In this document: piece after piece, positions 19,920 through 28,615 of the stretch
How the letters are laid out: the number at the start of each line of letters is the position of its first letter
Position numbering within the stretch: position 1 is the stretch's first letter
From: Legionella moravica DSM 19234
GTDB taxonomy: Bacteria; Pseudomonadota; Gammaproteobacteria; Legionellales; Legionellaceae
Length of the DNA: 64,000 nucleotides
Assembly (NCBI RefSeq): GCF_000423305.1
Contig: NZ_AUHS01000018.1
Location: forward strand, 92,730 to 156,729
Reading direction: 5' to 3'
Program-made: the position numbers and the translations under genes
Notes under the pieces: model-generated
The model's input: the letters and a program-made list of their open reading frames with translations, nothing else
Told to the model about the DNA's origin: nothing
Databases searched by the model: none

Positions 19920-21341
19920 ATGAAATCAACTCAATCCATAAATCACAATAATGAATTACCACAATCATTCTCTCAATTACCTATAAGGCAGGAATTACTC
20001 AAAAGTATAGCGACCCTGAATTATGAAATCATGACCCCTATTCAGAGCCACACTCTGCCTATGATGCTCAACAATATAGACGTCATTGCACAGGCAAAGA
20101 CTGGAAGTGGAAAAACGGCCGCCTTTGGTTTGGCGCTACTCAATAATTTAAAAGTAGAATTTTTTGGCGCGCAAGCCCTCATTCTTTGCCCTACCCGTGA
20201 ACTTGCAGAACAAGTCAGCCAGGCTTTAAGAAAAATTGCCTGTATGATGCCCAATGTAAAGATTATTAATCTATCAGGTGGTATCCCCATGAAACCTCAA
20301 CTGGATTCTTTACGCCATGGGGCTCATATTATTGTTGGCACACCCGGGCGAATTCTAAAACATTTAAATAAAGAATCACTGAATCTATCAAAAATAAAAA
20401 CGCTGGTTTTAGACGAAGCAGACAGAATGCTTGATATGGGATTTCTGGATGACATTAAAACCATCATTTCATCCTGCCCAGGCTCTCGACAAACTCTGCT
20501 GTTCTCAGCAACATACCCTGAAGAAATCAAATTAATATCAAAAAAATTCATGCGAAATCCTCATGAAGTACTGATTGAAACACCTCACGCTGAATTTGAT
20601 ATCGAGCAACGATTTTATGAAGTAAGTAAACCGGCGAATAAATTCCCCTTACTAAAATCCCTGCTATTGCATTACAAACCCGGATCGGCCTTGATTTTCT
20701 GCAACACCAAACAACAAACTGCAGATGTAACCGAGCAACTGATTGAAGAAGGCTTTAGCGCTGTAGCCTTAAATGGTGATATGGAGCAAGTCGATCGCGA
20801 TCTGGCGGTTCTGCGCTTTGCGAACCAAAGCTGCTCCATTTTGGTTGCAACAGATGTCGCTGCCCGCGGGCTTGATATAAAAGAACTTCCAGCTGTAATT
20901 AATTATGATCTTGCTTTTGAACACGATGTCCACATCCATCGTATTGGGAGAACTGGAAGAGCAGGAAATAAGGGATTGGCTTTAAGTATTACCACCCCAG
21001 CAGATGCACCACGTATTTGTGCTATTGAAGATCAACTGCACCGTCCATTAACCTGGGGAAATACCAATGAATTGTCCAACAGCAATGATCGCATCATTTC
21101 ACCAGAGATGATCACTTTATGCATCGCATCTGGAAAAAAAGATAAAATTCGAGCGGGGGATATTTTAGGTGCACTCACAAAAGATGCTGGACTGGATGGT
21201 AGTAAAATAGGAAAAATTGATATTTCATTATTCAACTCCTACGTTGCTATTCACCACAGTCAGGCAGAAAAGGCACTTACCGCTTTGAAAAATGGTACTC
21301 TGATCAAAGGGCGAAAAATTGCAGCTAGAGCCATTAAATAA
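19920..21341 (+). CDS. dbpA: ATP-dependent RNA helicase DbpA
   Basis: A complete 473-residue DEAD-box helicase. All motifs are visible: AKTGSGKT (I), PTRELAEQ (Ia), TPGRI (Ib), VLDEADRMLDMGF (II), SATYPEE (III), IFCNTKQQ (IV), ATDVAARGLDI (V) and HRIGRTGRAG (VI). The C-terminus KDKIRAGDILGALTKDAG...GKIDI is the RRM-like domain of DbpA that binds hairpin 92 of 23S rRNA. The protein therefore acts in assembly of the 50S ribosomal subunit. It stands alone, about 100 bases after the repeat element. The ATG at 19920 has no strong binding site, but the upstream in-frame stretch offers nothing better. Confidence 0.93.
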   Translation: MKSTQSINHNNELPQSFSQLPIRQELLKSIATLNYEIMTPIQSHTLPMMLNNIDVIAQAKTGSGKTAAFGLALLNNLKVEFFGAQALILCPTRELAEQVSQALRKIACMMPNVKIINLSGGIPMKPQLDSLRHGAHIIVGTPGRILKHLNKESLNLSKIKTLVLDEADRMLDMGFLDDIKTIISSCPGSRQTLLFSATYPEEIKLISKKFMRNPHEVLIETPHAEFDIEQRFYEVSKPANKFPLLKSLLLHYKPGSALIFCNTKQQTADVTEQLIEEGFSAVALNGDMEQVDRDLAVLRFANQSCSILVATDVAARGLDIKELPAVINYDLAFEHDVHIHRIGRTGRAGNKGLALSITTPADAPRICAIEDQLHRPLTWGNTNELSNSNDRIISPEMITLCIASGKKDKIRAGDILGALTKDAGLDGSKIGKIDISLFNSYVAIHHSQAEKALTALKNGTLIKGRKIAARAIK

Positions 21342-21361
21342 AACAGAACAGATTCTGAATG

Positions 21362-22039
21362 TTATTCGGGCCATTCCTTATCCCCAAATAATGGCCCAAA
21401 GACAGCAGGTTGATTCAGACTAAGACTCCAGAAAAGATTGCCCATATCATAATGCCACCACTCATATTGATAAGAGGTGAATCCCGCATGCTCCATTGCG
21501 CTCCTCAGGAGCTTTCGATTATCCCTGATTCGTTTATCTTCAGGGGTTAACGTTCTGAGTGCGTCAAAGTAATCCCTGTGGGCCCGATCAGAACACTCAT
21601 CGAATGGGGTTCCCATGTCGAGAGGGAGGTCGGTTTGTCTATCAAATAAAGTCAGATCTATTGCTCCTCCGCTTAAATGGGGCGCACAATAATCATCATT
21701 TGGTGCAGAGGGAAGGGCGACAAATTTAAGAGTTTCAGTAAAATTGTCTTCATCGCTCAGATGCGGCATTTTTTTCTTGATTTCTCCACGCATCCATTCA
21801 AAGAGAGAGGCTTGAGTAGCCCTTGTCCTATAAACATCCCACACCAGAATGCCATATCCAGCAGGCAAATGGTCAAGAACTTTAAAGATGCTGCGCAGTA
21901 CTATAGATCGGCCATATATTCGAGGTTGAGGACTAAACCCCAAATTAAAATAGACCGGCTCGACCTTCAGGCGAGGATGAAGCTGATTGTGAAATTCAAC
22001 CGCTTCAAAATCATGTGCATCAAATTTTGTCGTATTCAT
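21362..22039 (-). CDS. ddpX: D-alanyl-D-alanine dipeptidase (VanX/DdpX, peptidase M15D)
   Basis: This 225-residue protein has every catalytic residue known from VanX. Arg71 sits in VYRTRATQ, the zinc ligands His121 and Asp128 in PHLSGGAIDLTL, the catalytic Glu193 and the third zinc ligand His196 in YEWWHYDMGN. The family splits D-Ala-D-Ala. No VanH, VanA or Ddp transporter genes are near, so a role in cell-wall D-Ala recycling or catabolism is more likely than glycopeptide resistance. No signal peptide is seen, so it is probably cytoplasmic. It converges on dbpA with 20 bases between the stops. A short palindromic element lies just upstream of its start. Confidence 0.88.
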   Translation of the reverse strand: MNTTKFDAHDFEAVEFHNQLHPRLKVEPVYFNLGFSPQPRIYGRSIVLRSIFKVLDHLPAGYGILVWDVYRTRATQASLFEWMRGEIKKKMPHLSDEDNFTETLKFVALPSAPNDDYCAPHLSGGAIDLTLFDRQTDLPLDMGTPFDECSDRAHRDYFDALRTLTPEDKRIRDNRKLLRSAMEHAGFTSYQYEWWHYDMGNLFWSLSLNQPAVFGPLFGDKEWPE

Positions 22040-22072
22040 ATCGTTATTTTAGCTTAATTAATAGAATAAATA

Positions 22073-22156
22073 GACTCTGTTGACAAATCAGGTTTCGACT
22101 TCCCGAGGCCAGGTTGCGGGAAGTCGAACTGAAAAGAATGAAATATCAACAGGCCT
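22073..22156 (+). repeat. short palindromic element related to the 160-bp family
   Basis: An 84-bp element preceded by TA has ends that match the 160-bp family: CTCTGTTGACAAATC on the left, and GGCCTGTTGATATTTC when the right end is read inward. Its centre differs, being a perfect 12-bp stem (TTCGACTTCCCG with CGGGAAGTCGAA, 22094-22128). It seems to share the termini but not the core. It lies between the starts and ends of ddpX and the TTC38-like gene, and no gene is disrupted. Confidence 0.65.
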
Positions 22157-22236
22157 CAGAGTTAGCATATCTGATTTTTTCCATATCACCATAAATAAAA
22201 TCATTAAAAAATACATTCAAGCAGCAAGATATAGGG

Positions 22237-23550
22237 TCAAAAACCCCCAATCGTGTTACATGGCATTAACCAGTAATCTCCCAAAGGCGTGTTTTGATAA
22301 TGAAAAAGATGATGAGAAAAATAATGCTGAGCTTTGTGTATTTGTTTTGTATGCAACAAAGTCTGCAAATAAGTCTGAGCAAACAACTCTACCTGAGCAT
22401 CACTGCCTCCTACCTGCATGTATTGGTCCATGACTGGAGTCAAAAGGGAGTAAGCTCTACCGTAATCTTCTTCAGCAAACGCATAAATACCCTGACTTAG
22501 TGGCAAAATGACCTTGGCCCACAATGAATCAGTGGTTGAATCCGCGTAGTGCTTCATTTTATTCAACGATTCGATTGCTTTCTTTTTTTGCCCTGTTCTG
22601 ACAAGACAATAAATAAAATGAGCATTATTAAACCCAATATAATGTTCTGAAGGATGGGTACCCAAGTGCTCTGCAATCTTGCCTAATTGCTGAATTTGAG
22701 GCATCCCCGCCATGTCCATACGCCATAATAAAGATATTGCGTCTATTTGTTCAAGAACGGTATCAGGCATAGCACCGGAAATACCGGGGTACAGTTGGAG
22801 CACCTCGTTCTCATTGCGATTAGCCAGATAAAATAAAGCCAAATGCCAGGTATTATGCCCCTTGAGTAAAGGATGAATCGTCTGCCAACTACTTTGCAAG
22901 CCATGTAAGCGTTGAATTCCTCCATCCAAATCATGAGTTAATAATGCAACATGCGCCAAAGTATGGTGCGCCCAAGGAGTAACTAATTCCATATGGATTG
23001 CGGCTTCAGCCATTTCCCTGGCTTGCGCATAATGACCACACAGCTCCAAGGCAAATGAATGAATCGCAAGGAAATGAGATTCATCCTGATTCTCTGCAGC
23101 ACACTTGGTGCAAACACGCAAAAAATGTTCGGCTTGATATGCCTGACCAGTACAATAGAAAAGCCACTCCAACAATTTCATGGCCAAGGTATCACGAGGA
23201 TAAAGTTGTATTAACTGCTCTAACAGATTGATCGCTTCATGGTATTTTAAATTGGACCAATTAAGTAGTGCATTGTATAATAAACGCTCTCGGCTATTCG
23301 CGCCGGATAAATACTGTTCAGCTGCCAGAAGATGCATTTTCGCAACTCCATTTGCCCCATCCTCTTGAGCATATAAATAATAAACTGCAGCATAGAGTTG
23401 AATCAGGACAGTATCAGGATATAGTTCTGCAGCATTAATGATTAATCCTGCATTAGGGCCTGATCCTACTATTTGTTGATGAAAGGAGTTAATACATTCC
23501 ATCACTTCATTTGAATGGGTCGTGACGGCTAACCCTCTGTGCGAATACAT
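22237..23550 (-). CDS. TTC38-like tetratricopeptide-repeat protein
   Basis: A 437-residue soluble protein made of helical pairs. It resembles the TTC38 family found in bacteria and eukaryotes. The characteristic stretches are FALELCGHYAQAREMAEAAI followed by VTPWAHHTLAHV, then GHNTWHLALFYLANRNENEVLQLY. Other repeats (LQLIQLYPRDTLAMKLLEWLFYCTGQ) follow the TPR plan. Its biochemical role is not known. It is encoded alone on the minus strand and appears complete. The start at 23550 lacks a clear binding site, but the next Met is well inside the fold. Confidence 0.75.
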   Translation of the reverse strand: MYSHRGLAVTTHSNEVMECINSFHQQIVGSGPNAGLIINAAELYPDTVLIQLYAAVYYLYAQEDGANGVAKMHLLAAEQYLSGANSRERLLYNALLNWSNLKYHEAINLLEQLIQLYPRDTLAMKLLEWLFYCTGQAYQAEHFLRVCTKCAAENQDESHFLAIHSFALELCGHYAQAREMAEAAIHMELVTPWAHHTLAHVALLTHDLDGGIQRLHGLQSSWQTIHPLLKGHNTWHLALFYLANRNENEVLQLYPGISGAMPDTVLEQIDAISLLWRMDMAGMPQIQQLGKIAEHLGTHPSEHYIGFNNAHFIYCLVRTGQKKKAIESLNKMKHYADSTTDSLWAKVILPLSQGIYAFAEEDYGRAYSLLTPVMDQYMQVGGSDAQVELFAQTYLQTLLHTKQIHKAQHYFSHHLFHYQNTPLGDYWLMPCNTIGGF

Positions 23551-23659
23551 AACTGACCAGAATAATGGTTCACCACTGAATTAATGATAGCACAGATAGT
23601 CAGAGGATGAGGGATAAGAGAAGGAAGTAACCTTGAACGCTGATAACAAACAAAACAGG

Positions 23660-24025
23660 TTAATTTAATTCCACAACCATAACTTTTATGGGATGTTTAC
23701 TCATATTTTCATCATTATGCAATTCACCTGGAACGTCTTTAGTCAGGAAATAGGCACTATCTTTTTTCAGCTTTAAATAATGCACTGCGCCATTATTATT
23801 CGTAATTTTTAATACACCATCAGTCAATGCAACCAAAACGCGATCATGATCGTGTCTGTGCATGGGAAGCACTTTAGCAGACGAAGGATATATAGTGGTT
23901 TGCCATACCTTAACTTGACTATTGGTGAATTGATCTATACGTTTTGTTGCTTGTTCTTCAGCATACAAAGAGCTCAATGGGCTTATCAATAACCCGATTA
24001 AAACAGTCCTAAAATATCTGTTCAT
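23660..24025 (-). CDS. small exported cupin-fold protein
   Basis: The best start is the ATG at 24025, with GGA 9 bases upstream. It gives 121 residues with a clear signal peptide ending SSLYAEEQ. A further 24 upstream codons have no such features. The mature part reads as a single cupin barrel. MHRHDHDRVLVALTDG carries the metal-binding His cluster of cupin motif 1, and VPGELHNDENM the His of motif 2. It is probably a periplasmic metal-binding protein of unknown substrate. It is monocistronic. Confidence 0.7.
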   Translation of the reverse strand: MNRYFRTVLIGLLISPLSSLYAEEQATKRIDQFTNSQVKVWQTTIYPSSAKVLPMHRHDHDRVLVALTDGVLKITNNNGAVHYLKLKKDSAYFLTKDVPGELHNDENMSKHPIKVMVVELN

Positions 24026-24189
24026 GATACTCATTCCATAAATAACAATACGGTCATTATAGTACCAGATAAATTTGGATTGTATCTTTATTGGCACTGA
24101 ATAAAATAAAAAAGAAACATGAAGTTATTCAATAATACCTCGTTAAAAGTACTATAATTAAAGTAAGGAAGATGATTAGGAGATTTATC

Positions 24190-24579
24190 ATGACTACCCT
24201 GTTTTTGGCAACGGTGATTGGGTGGTATCTTGTCATTGTTAGCCTTTATTCTTTATTTCAATACGAACAGCTAAAATCAGTTGCAGCTGAAATTATGGGA
24301 CAACGCGGATTGTTTTTTGTTTTAGCAATTATGACATTAATTTTAGGATTGCTTCTGGTGACAAGCCACAACATATGGGTCATGAGTTGGCCTGTAGTGA
24401 TTACTATTTTTAGCTGGCTGGTCTTAATCAGTGGATTAATTCGTATGTTCTGCCCTGATACGGCCAATAAAATGAGGCAATCTTTCCTGAATAATCCAGT
24501 AAAAATGAAAATTGCCGCAGTTGTATCCCTATTGGTAGGCCTGTTCTTATTGTTCCATGTTTATTACCCTTTAATTTAA
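24190..24579 (+). CDS. four-helix inner-membrane protein, unknown function
   Basis: A 129-residue protein consists almost entirely of four hydrophobic helices, at about residues 3-22, 40-57, 65-84 and 104-123. An ATG 18 bases upstream has AAGGA only 2 bases away, whereas the ATG at 24190 has AGGAG 8 bases upstream and is the better start. I recognise no family. It is a single gene followed by a stem-loop. Confidence 0.65.
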   Translation: MTTLFLATVIGWYLVIVSLYSLFQYEQLKSVAAEIMGQRGLFFVLAIMTLILGLLLVTSHNIWVMSWPVVITIFSWLVLISGLIRMFCPDTANKMRQSFLNNPVKMKIAAVVSLLVGLFLLFHVYYPLI

Positions 24580-24592
24580 TAACATCCACCTG

Positions 24593-24619
24593 AAGCCGTG
24601 ATCCTTAAAATCACGGCTT
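24593..24619 (+). terminator. stem-loop after the small membrane protein
   Basis: A 10-bp stem (AAGCCGTGAT with ATCACGGCTT) and a seven-base loop lie 13 bases after the stop. The following bases (GATTCTATTT) are T-rich but not a clean T-run. It is a likely terminator. Confidence 0.6.
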
Positions 24620-24641
24620 GATTCTATTTACAATCTGACGC

Positions 24642-24909
24642 CTCTGTACATGAGAAAAAACTGTCTTGCCCGCACAGGCGGGCAACCATTCATCAAGATA
24701 AATCGATGTCAAAGAGCCAGTAAGGACTATTTTCTCCACGTTTAAACTCTCTTTCAACCCTCTGATACACTCCATATCACCTATTTTTGGCGTTCGAGAT
24801 GATATGATTTTTATTCTATAGCAACGAGTTATCTCAACATACTGCGGTGCCAAATGCCAAATAGTTGCCCGCCTGTGCGGGCAAGACAGCTTTTGGGTCA
24901 TGTACAGAG
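24642..24909 (+). mobile_element. 268-bp MITE-like element with 9-bp target duplication
   Basis: The ends are long inverted repeats of about 45 bp. Both read CTCTGTACATGA, then a short A-rich stretch, then CTGTCTTGCCCGCACAGG and GCGGGCAAC. The repeats contain an inner CCCGC/GCGGG palindrome. Immediately outside both ends stands the same nonamer ATCTGACGC (24633-24641 and 24910-24918), a textbook target-site duplication. The interior of about 180 bp has no convincing gene; a minus-strand frame of 96 codons across it is incidental. The rest of the gap, 24919-25061, shows nothing further. Confidence 0.88.
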
Positions 24910-25061
24910 ATCTGACGCATCAAAATGCATGAATTAAATCAGAGATAATGTATTATAACGTGGCAAATCAAGAGGGCTTTCAGATTATCGGGATCGGTGA
25001 TATTAAATAACCCAATAATGCATGCCCCCACACATAACTCATATGGAGTCAGGAAGTCAGG

Positions 25062-26978
25062 ATGTTCTTAACGAGTACTGCAGGTCATGGCTATAAGTTC
25101 TTTAGTCTACACTCTCTAATCGACTGGTTGCTCAAACTCGTTTTTCTCATGATTTTGCTTTTGGTCATCGTTCCATTTTCCCCAAAAATGCCGGCACCTG
25201 GACTTGATGCATCCTGGTCCATGGGACTTAACCAGGCTGTAGCCCAGGGACTCTCATTTGGCAAAGAGGTTATTTTTACCTTAGGCCCCTATTCTTCGAT
25301 ATACACCAAATTTTATCACCCAGTCACGGATTCGATGATGGTAGGCGGTAGTATCTATCTGGCTTTATCCTTCTGGCTTTGTATTATTTTATTGATGCAG
25401 GACACTAAATGGCGCTGGAGTATTTCTTTTGCAGTCCTTATTTTTGGGATGATTTATGCCAGGGACTCCTTATTGTTCTCCTATCCATTAATGATCAGTC
25501 TGATATGCTTCAAAAATCTAAACCCTCAAACTCGCATCCCTTATTCAAATAAAATCACCTGCATTATATTGAGCTTATTGTTTGCTCCACTTGGCTTATT
25601 AGCCTTAATTAAGGGTTCCCTGCTCATAATAAGCGGTGTTGTTTCTTTCCTGTGTGCCGTGTTTTTTGCCCTGCACAAACAAAAAATCATGTCTGCTGTA
25701 TGTCTTCTTTCTCCACTGAGTGCGAGCATTTTGTTTTGGAGTATATCAGGTCAATCGATTATCGATTTCCCCTATTACGTCATCAACTCAATTGTTCTGG
25801 CCTCAGGATTTACGGAGGCTATGGCATTAGATGGAGATAATAAAGAAATAACGCTTTATTTGATCTCTTCGGCTTTTGTTCTCTTCACCATTATTAAACA
25901 AAAACAACCATCTGTTGTTACCCGAGTCTTTTACTTCACTATTTTTATAATTTTTCTATTTCTTTCTTTCAAGGCTGGTTTCACCCGACATTTTGGCCAC
26001 TCATTTATTACCGGTACCTCTATTTTGATTGCAGCACTGCTTCTGCCTTTTTTGTTTCGTTCAAAATGGGTCATAGTCACTCTTATTTTTTCATTATATA
26101 CAACCAGTTATATTGACGGTCAGCACACTAAAATTTCCTTACTGAATAATTTTATCTCTACTTATTCAGCCTCATGGTATGGTTTGAAAAGCCGGGTTCA
26201 AGATCCCCAATGGGTAAAGGAAAATTATCGTGTCAGCATGATCTATCTGCATAATCAATGCCCCCTTCCACAGCTAGAAGGAACTGCAGACATCTATTCT
26301 TATGATCAAAGCTTATTATTGGCCTCGGATGCACTCTGGTCTCCTCGTCCAATCTTTCAAAGTTATTCCGTTTTTACTCCAGTTATGGCTGAAAAAAATA
26401 AAAATCACCTGTTAAGTGACCGCCGGCCAGATAATATTCTGTTTAAAATACAGGCTATAGATGAACGAATACCCTCTCTTGATGATGGTGCCAGTTGGCC
26501 CGAGCTACTGAATAATTACCACCCCGTTCAATTAGTTAATGATTTTTTAATTCTTAAAAAAAATGAACATCATAAAATCGCCAAACCACTGCACTTGATA
26601 AACAAGGAGCAACATGTTTTGGGAGAAAAGGTCCAAGTACCTCAATCAAAGCTCCCCGTATTTGCTGAAATCATTGTAAAACCAACCATTTGGGGATCGA
26701 TTGCAGCAATTTTATTTAAACCCCACCCTCTCCAAGTCACTGTTGAATTGAACAATGGCAGTAAAAGACAGTTCCGTTTGATTGCCAATATGGCAAAATC
26801 AGGATTCTTAGTCTCCCCATTAATTGAAGAAACTGCTGAGTTTGGATTAATGTTCACTCAGAATCATTTTTTGGATAATAAAAAAGTTAAATCAATCTCT
26901 CTAACTTCAGGTTCCCATGATTCAAATCATTGGAATAAGGAATATGCAATTCTTTTTAAAAATATTCATACTCTCTAA
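25062..26978 (+). CDS. large polytopic membrane protein, unknown function
   Basis: A 638-residue protein. An N-terminal helix is followed by PGLDASWSMGLNQAVAQGL and FGKEVIFTLGPYSS. I have the impression that this block recurs in uncharacterised membrane proteins with glycosyltransferase-C-like layouts. About ten hydrophobic helices run to residue ~350, and then a soluble C-terminal half. That layout would suit a lipid-linked sugar transferase with an extracytoplasmic domain, but no catalytic motif is certain. AGGA-type bases precede the ATG. Downstream lies an unrelated coiled-coil gene, so it is probably transcribed alone. Confidence 0.7.
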   Translation: MFLTSTAGHGYKFFSLHSLIDWLLKLVFLMILLLVIVPFSPKMPAPGLDASWSMGLNQAVAQGLSFGKEVIFTLGPYSSIYTKFYHPVTDSMMVGGSIYLALSFWLCIILLMQDTKWRWSISFAVLIFGMIYARDSLLFSYPLMISLICFKNLNPQTRIPYSNKITCIILSLLFAPLGLLALIKGSLLIISGVVSFLCAVFFALHKQKIMSAVCLLSPLSASILFWSISGQSIIDFPYYVINSIVLASGFTEAMALDGDNKEITLYLISSAFVLFTIIKQKQPSVVTRVFYFTIFIIFLFLSFKAGFTRHFGHSFITGTSILIAALLLPFLFRSKWVIVTLIFSLYTTSYIDGQHTKISLLNNFISTYSASWYGLKSRVQDPQWVKENYRVSMIYLHNQCPLPQLEGTADIYSYDQSLLLASDALWSPRPIFQSYSVFTPVMAEKNKNHLLSDRRPDNILFKIQAIDERIPSLDDGASWPELLNNYHPVQLVNDFLILKKNEHHKIAKPLHLINKEQHVLGEKVQVPQSKLPVFAEIIVKPTIWGSIAAILFKPHPLQVTVELNNGSKRQFRLIANMAKSGFLVSPLIEETAEFGLMFTQNHFLDNKKVKSISLTSGSHDSNHWNKEYAILFKNIHTL

Positions 26979-27125
26979 CGATGTGCACACTACTTCCTTT
27001 TTTAACTGGTCTTTAAACAAAAAAAATAACCGATTGTGTAAAATTAGAAAAAAAAGGTTTATTTAAGCCAAAAATGTAGTAAAATAGAACTCATCTTCAA
27101 TTTATTAAGATAAGAATGTATCTTT

Positions 27126-28547
27126 ATGGCTAAGGGTTCAAACAAACAATCCAGATTATCTGATAAAATGCAGAGATTAAAAGAGAACATACTTGCTCTG
27201 CTTTTAGAAAGAAAAACCCTTATGGAACAGGTGTACGAAGGCAGCAGATTTGCCTCCTTAGTCACTACAGGTATTAGCAATGTATTTAATGTAATTGCAT
27301 CATTTTTAAGCTCCTTTAAAACAATACCAATTATTGGCAGTGTATTCCAAACCATTGCAGCAATACCACAAGCTATATCCTTCATTGCTGATCCAAAAAT
27401 CACATTTACCCAAAAAGCAATCACTGGCTTGGTTCTTTTGGTAGTTGGTGGCATTGCCCTTGCTGCATTTATGCTTGGAAGTATAGCTACCCTGATTTTA
27501 GGAACTGTTTTTTCCTCGATCTTCACTTTGTTGGAGGGTTATAATTTCACTACCAGAGTGATTGATAAATTTAAAAAATCAAACCGCTATAATGAAAGCA
27601 AGGAATTTGTGACTCTGATTCAAGAACGCAGATATCCTGAAACGGATAAATACAATGAACAATTAGAAGTTCGTGCGGTAGAACTGGAACATCTAGTTGC
27701 TGGTAATCAATTAAAAAAAGAAACCAAAAGAAAATTAAAGGATGAACTAGGATTCATAAAAGGTATTCTCAACAAGAAAGAAATAATCATCGGCCAAAAT
27801 CCGGAAAATACAGCATCTCAACTCTCTGAGCTCTACAAAATTCATAAAGAGCAATTGAGAGAATTGGCAGAAAAGCTGTCTTTAATTACTGAAGTAACCA
27901 AACTGGAAGGACATGATGAAATTCTTGACGAAATTCAAAAAATTCAAAAAGATATATTAACTACAGAAGAAGAAATTTCCCTTATTACCAAACCTATCCA
28001 AGAGCTTAATTTTGAAAATAACCTGGCTTCCGATAAGCTTAGTATATCGTTTAGTACCTTTATGTTAAACGCTGCCGCAACTCTGGTTTCATTTATGGGT
28101 TTACTTCTGGGAATAGGTGTTATAGCAGCGCCTCATGTATTTGTTCCTATTATGGTAGGTGTAGGTATAAGCCTTGCCGTTGCCGGCTTGATACGATGGA
28201 TAGCTGAAAAGGTAACGCAATACGATGAACGAACCTATATGAGAAAAAAAGAAGAGCACCAAAAAGAAACCATTCTGGATGAATCTCTGTACATGCATGA
28301 GCAGAATCTTAAAAACGATAATTCTGCTTCAAAAGGAAATTCAAGTCACTCCAAACACATGCAAGATCTTTTAAATCTTCAACAAACCTTCACAGAGGAA
28401 CCAAAACCTGCAATCATCAATGCTCCCCTCCCTAAGGAACACGCGACGTTCTTTGGCCCTGGACTGAATGTCACCGCGGAGCAACTTGAAAACAGTGATC
28501 AGGCAGATAAAGATCCCATCGCTTATGAAAATATGACTCCGCAGTAA
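27126..28547 (+). CDS. coiled-coil membrane protein, effector candidate
   Basis: A 473-residue protein without a signal peptide. Residues about 50-140 form a hydrophobic block of two or three helices (LVLLVVGGIALAAFMLGSI). A charged coiled-coil region follows (about 150-300), then a second membrane hairpin (about 312-360, GLLLGIGVIAAPHVF) and a polar tail ending in DQADKDPIAYENMTPQ. This is a common plan in Legionella Icm/Dot substrates that insert into host membranes. No enzyme motif is visible. A TAAAAT lies upstream but no PmrA box. The binding site before the ATG is weak. The effector role is inference. Confidence 0.65.
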   Translation: MAKGSNKQSRLSDKMQRLKENILALLLERKTLMEQVYEGSRFASLVTTGISNVFNVIASFLSSFKTIPIIGSVFQTIAAIPQAISFIADPKITFTQKAITGLVLLVVGGIALAAFMLGSIATLILGTVFSSIFTLLEGYNFTTRVIDKFKKSNRYNESKEFVTLIQERRYPETDKYNEQLEVRAVELEHLVAGNQLKKETKRKLKDELGFIKGILNKKEIIIGQNPENTASQLSELYKIHKEQLRELAEKLSLITEVTKLEGHDEILDEIQKIQKDILTTEEEISLITKPIQELNFENNLASDKLSISFSTFMLNAAATLVSFMGLLLGIGVIAAPHVFVPIMVGVGISLAVAGLIRWIAEKVTQYDERTYMRKKEEHQKETILDESLYMHEQNLKNDNSASKGNSSHSKHMQDLLNLQQTFTEEPKPAIINAPLPKEHATFFGPGLNVTAEQLENSDQADKDPIAYENMTPQ

Positions 28548-28615
28548 AGCCATGAATGACAAAGCTCATTTGTTTATTTATGATACAAAAATACAATAAT
28601 TACGAGAGCGCATCT

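Noticed and set aside
22080..22433. 117-codon plus-strand frame
   Set aside because: It begins in a repeat element and runs antisense into the TTC38-like gene.
24611..24901. 96-codon minus-strand frame
   Set aside because: It lies almost wholly inside the 268-bp inverted-repeat element, crosses both terminal repeats and has no binding site.
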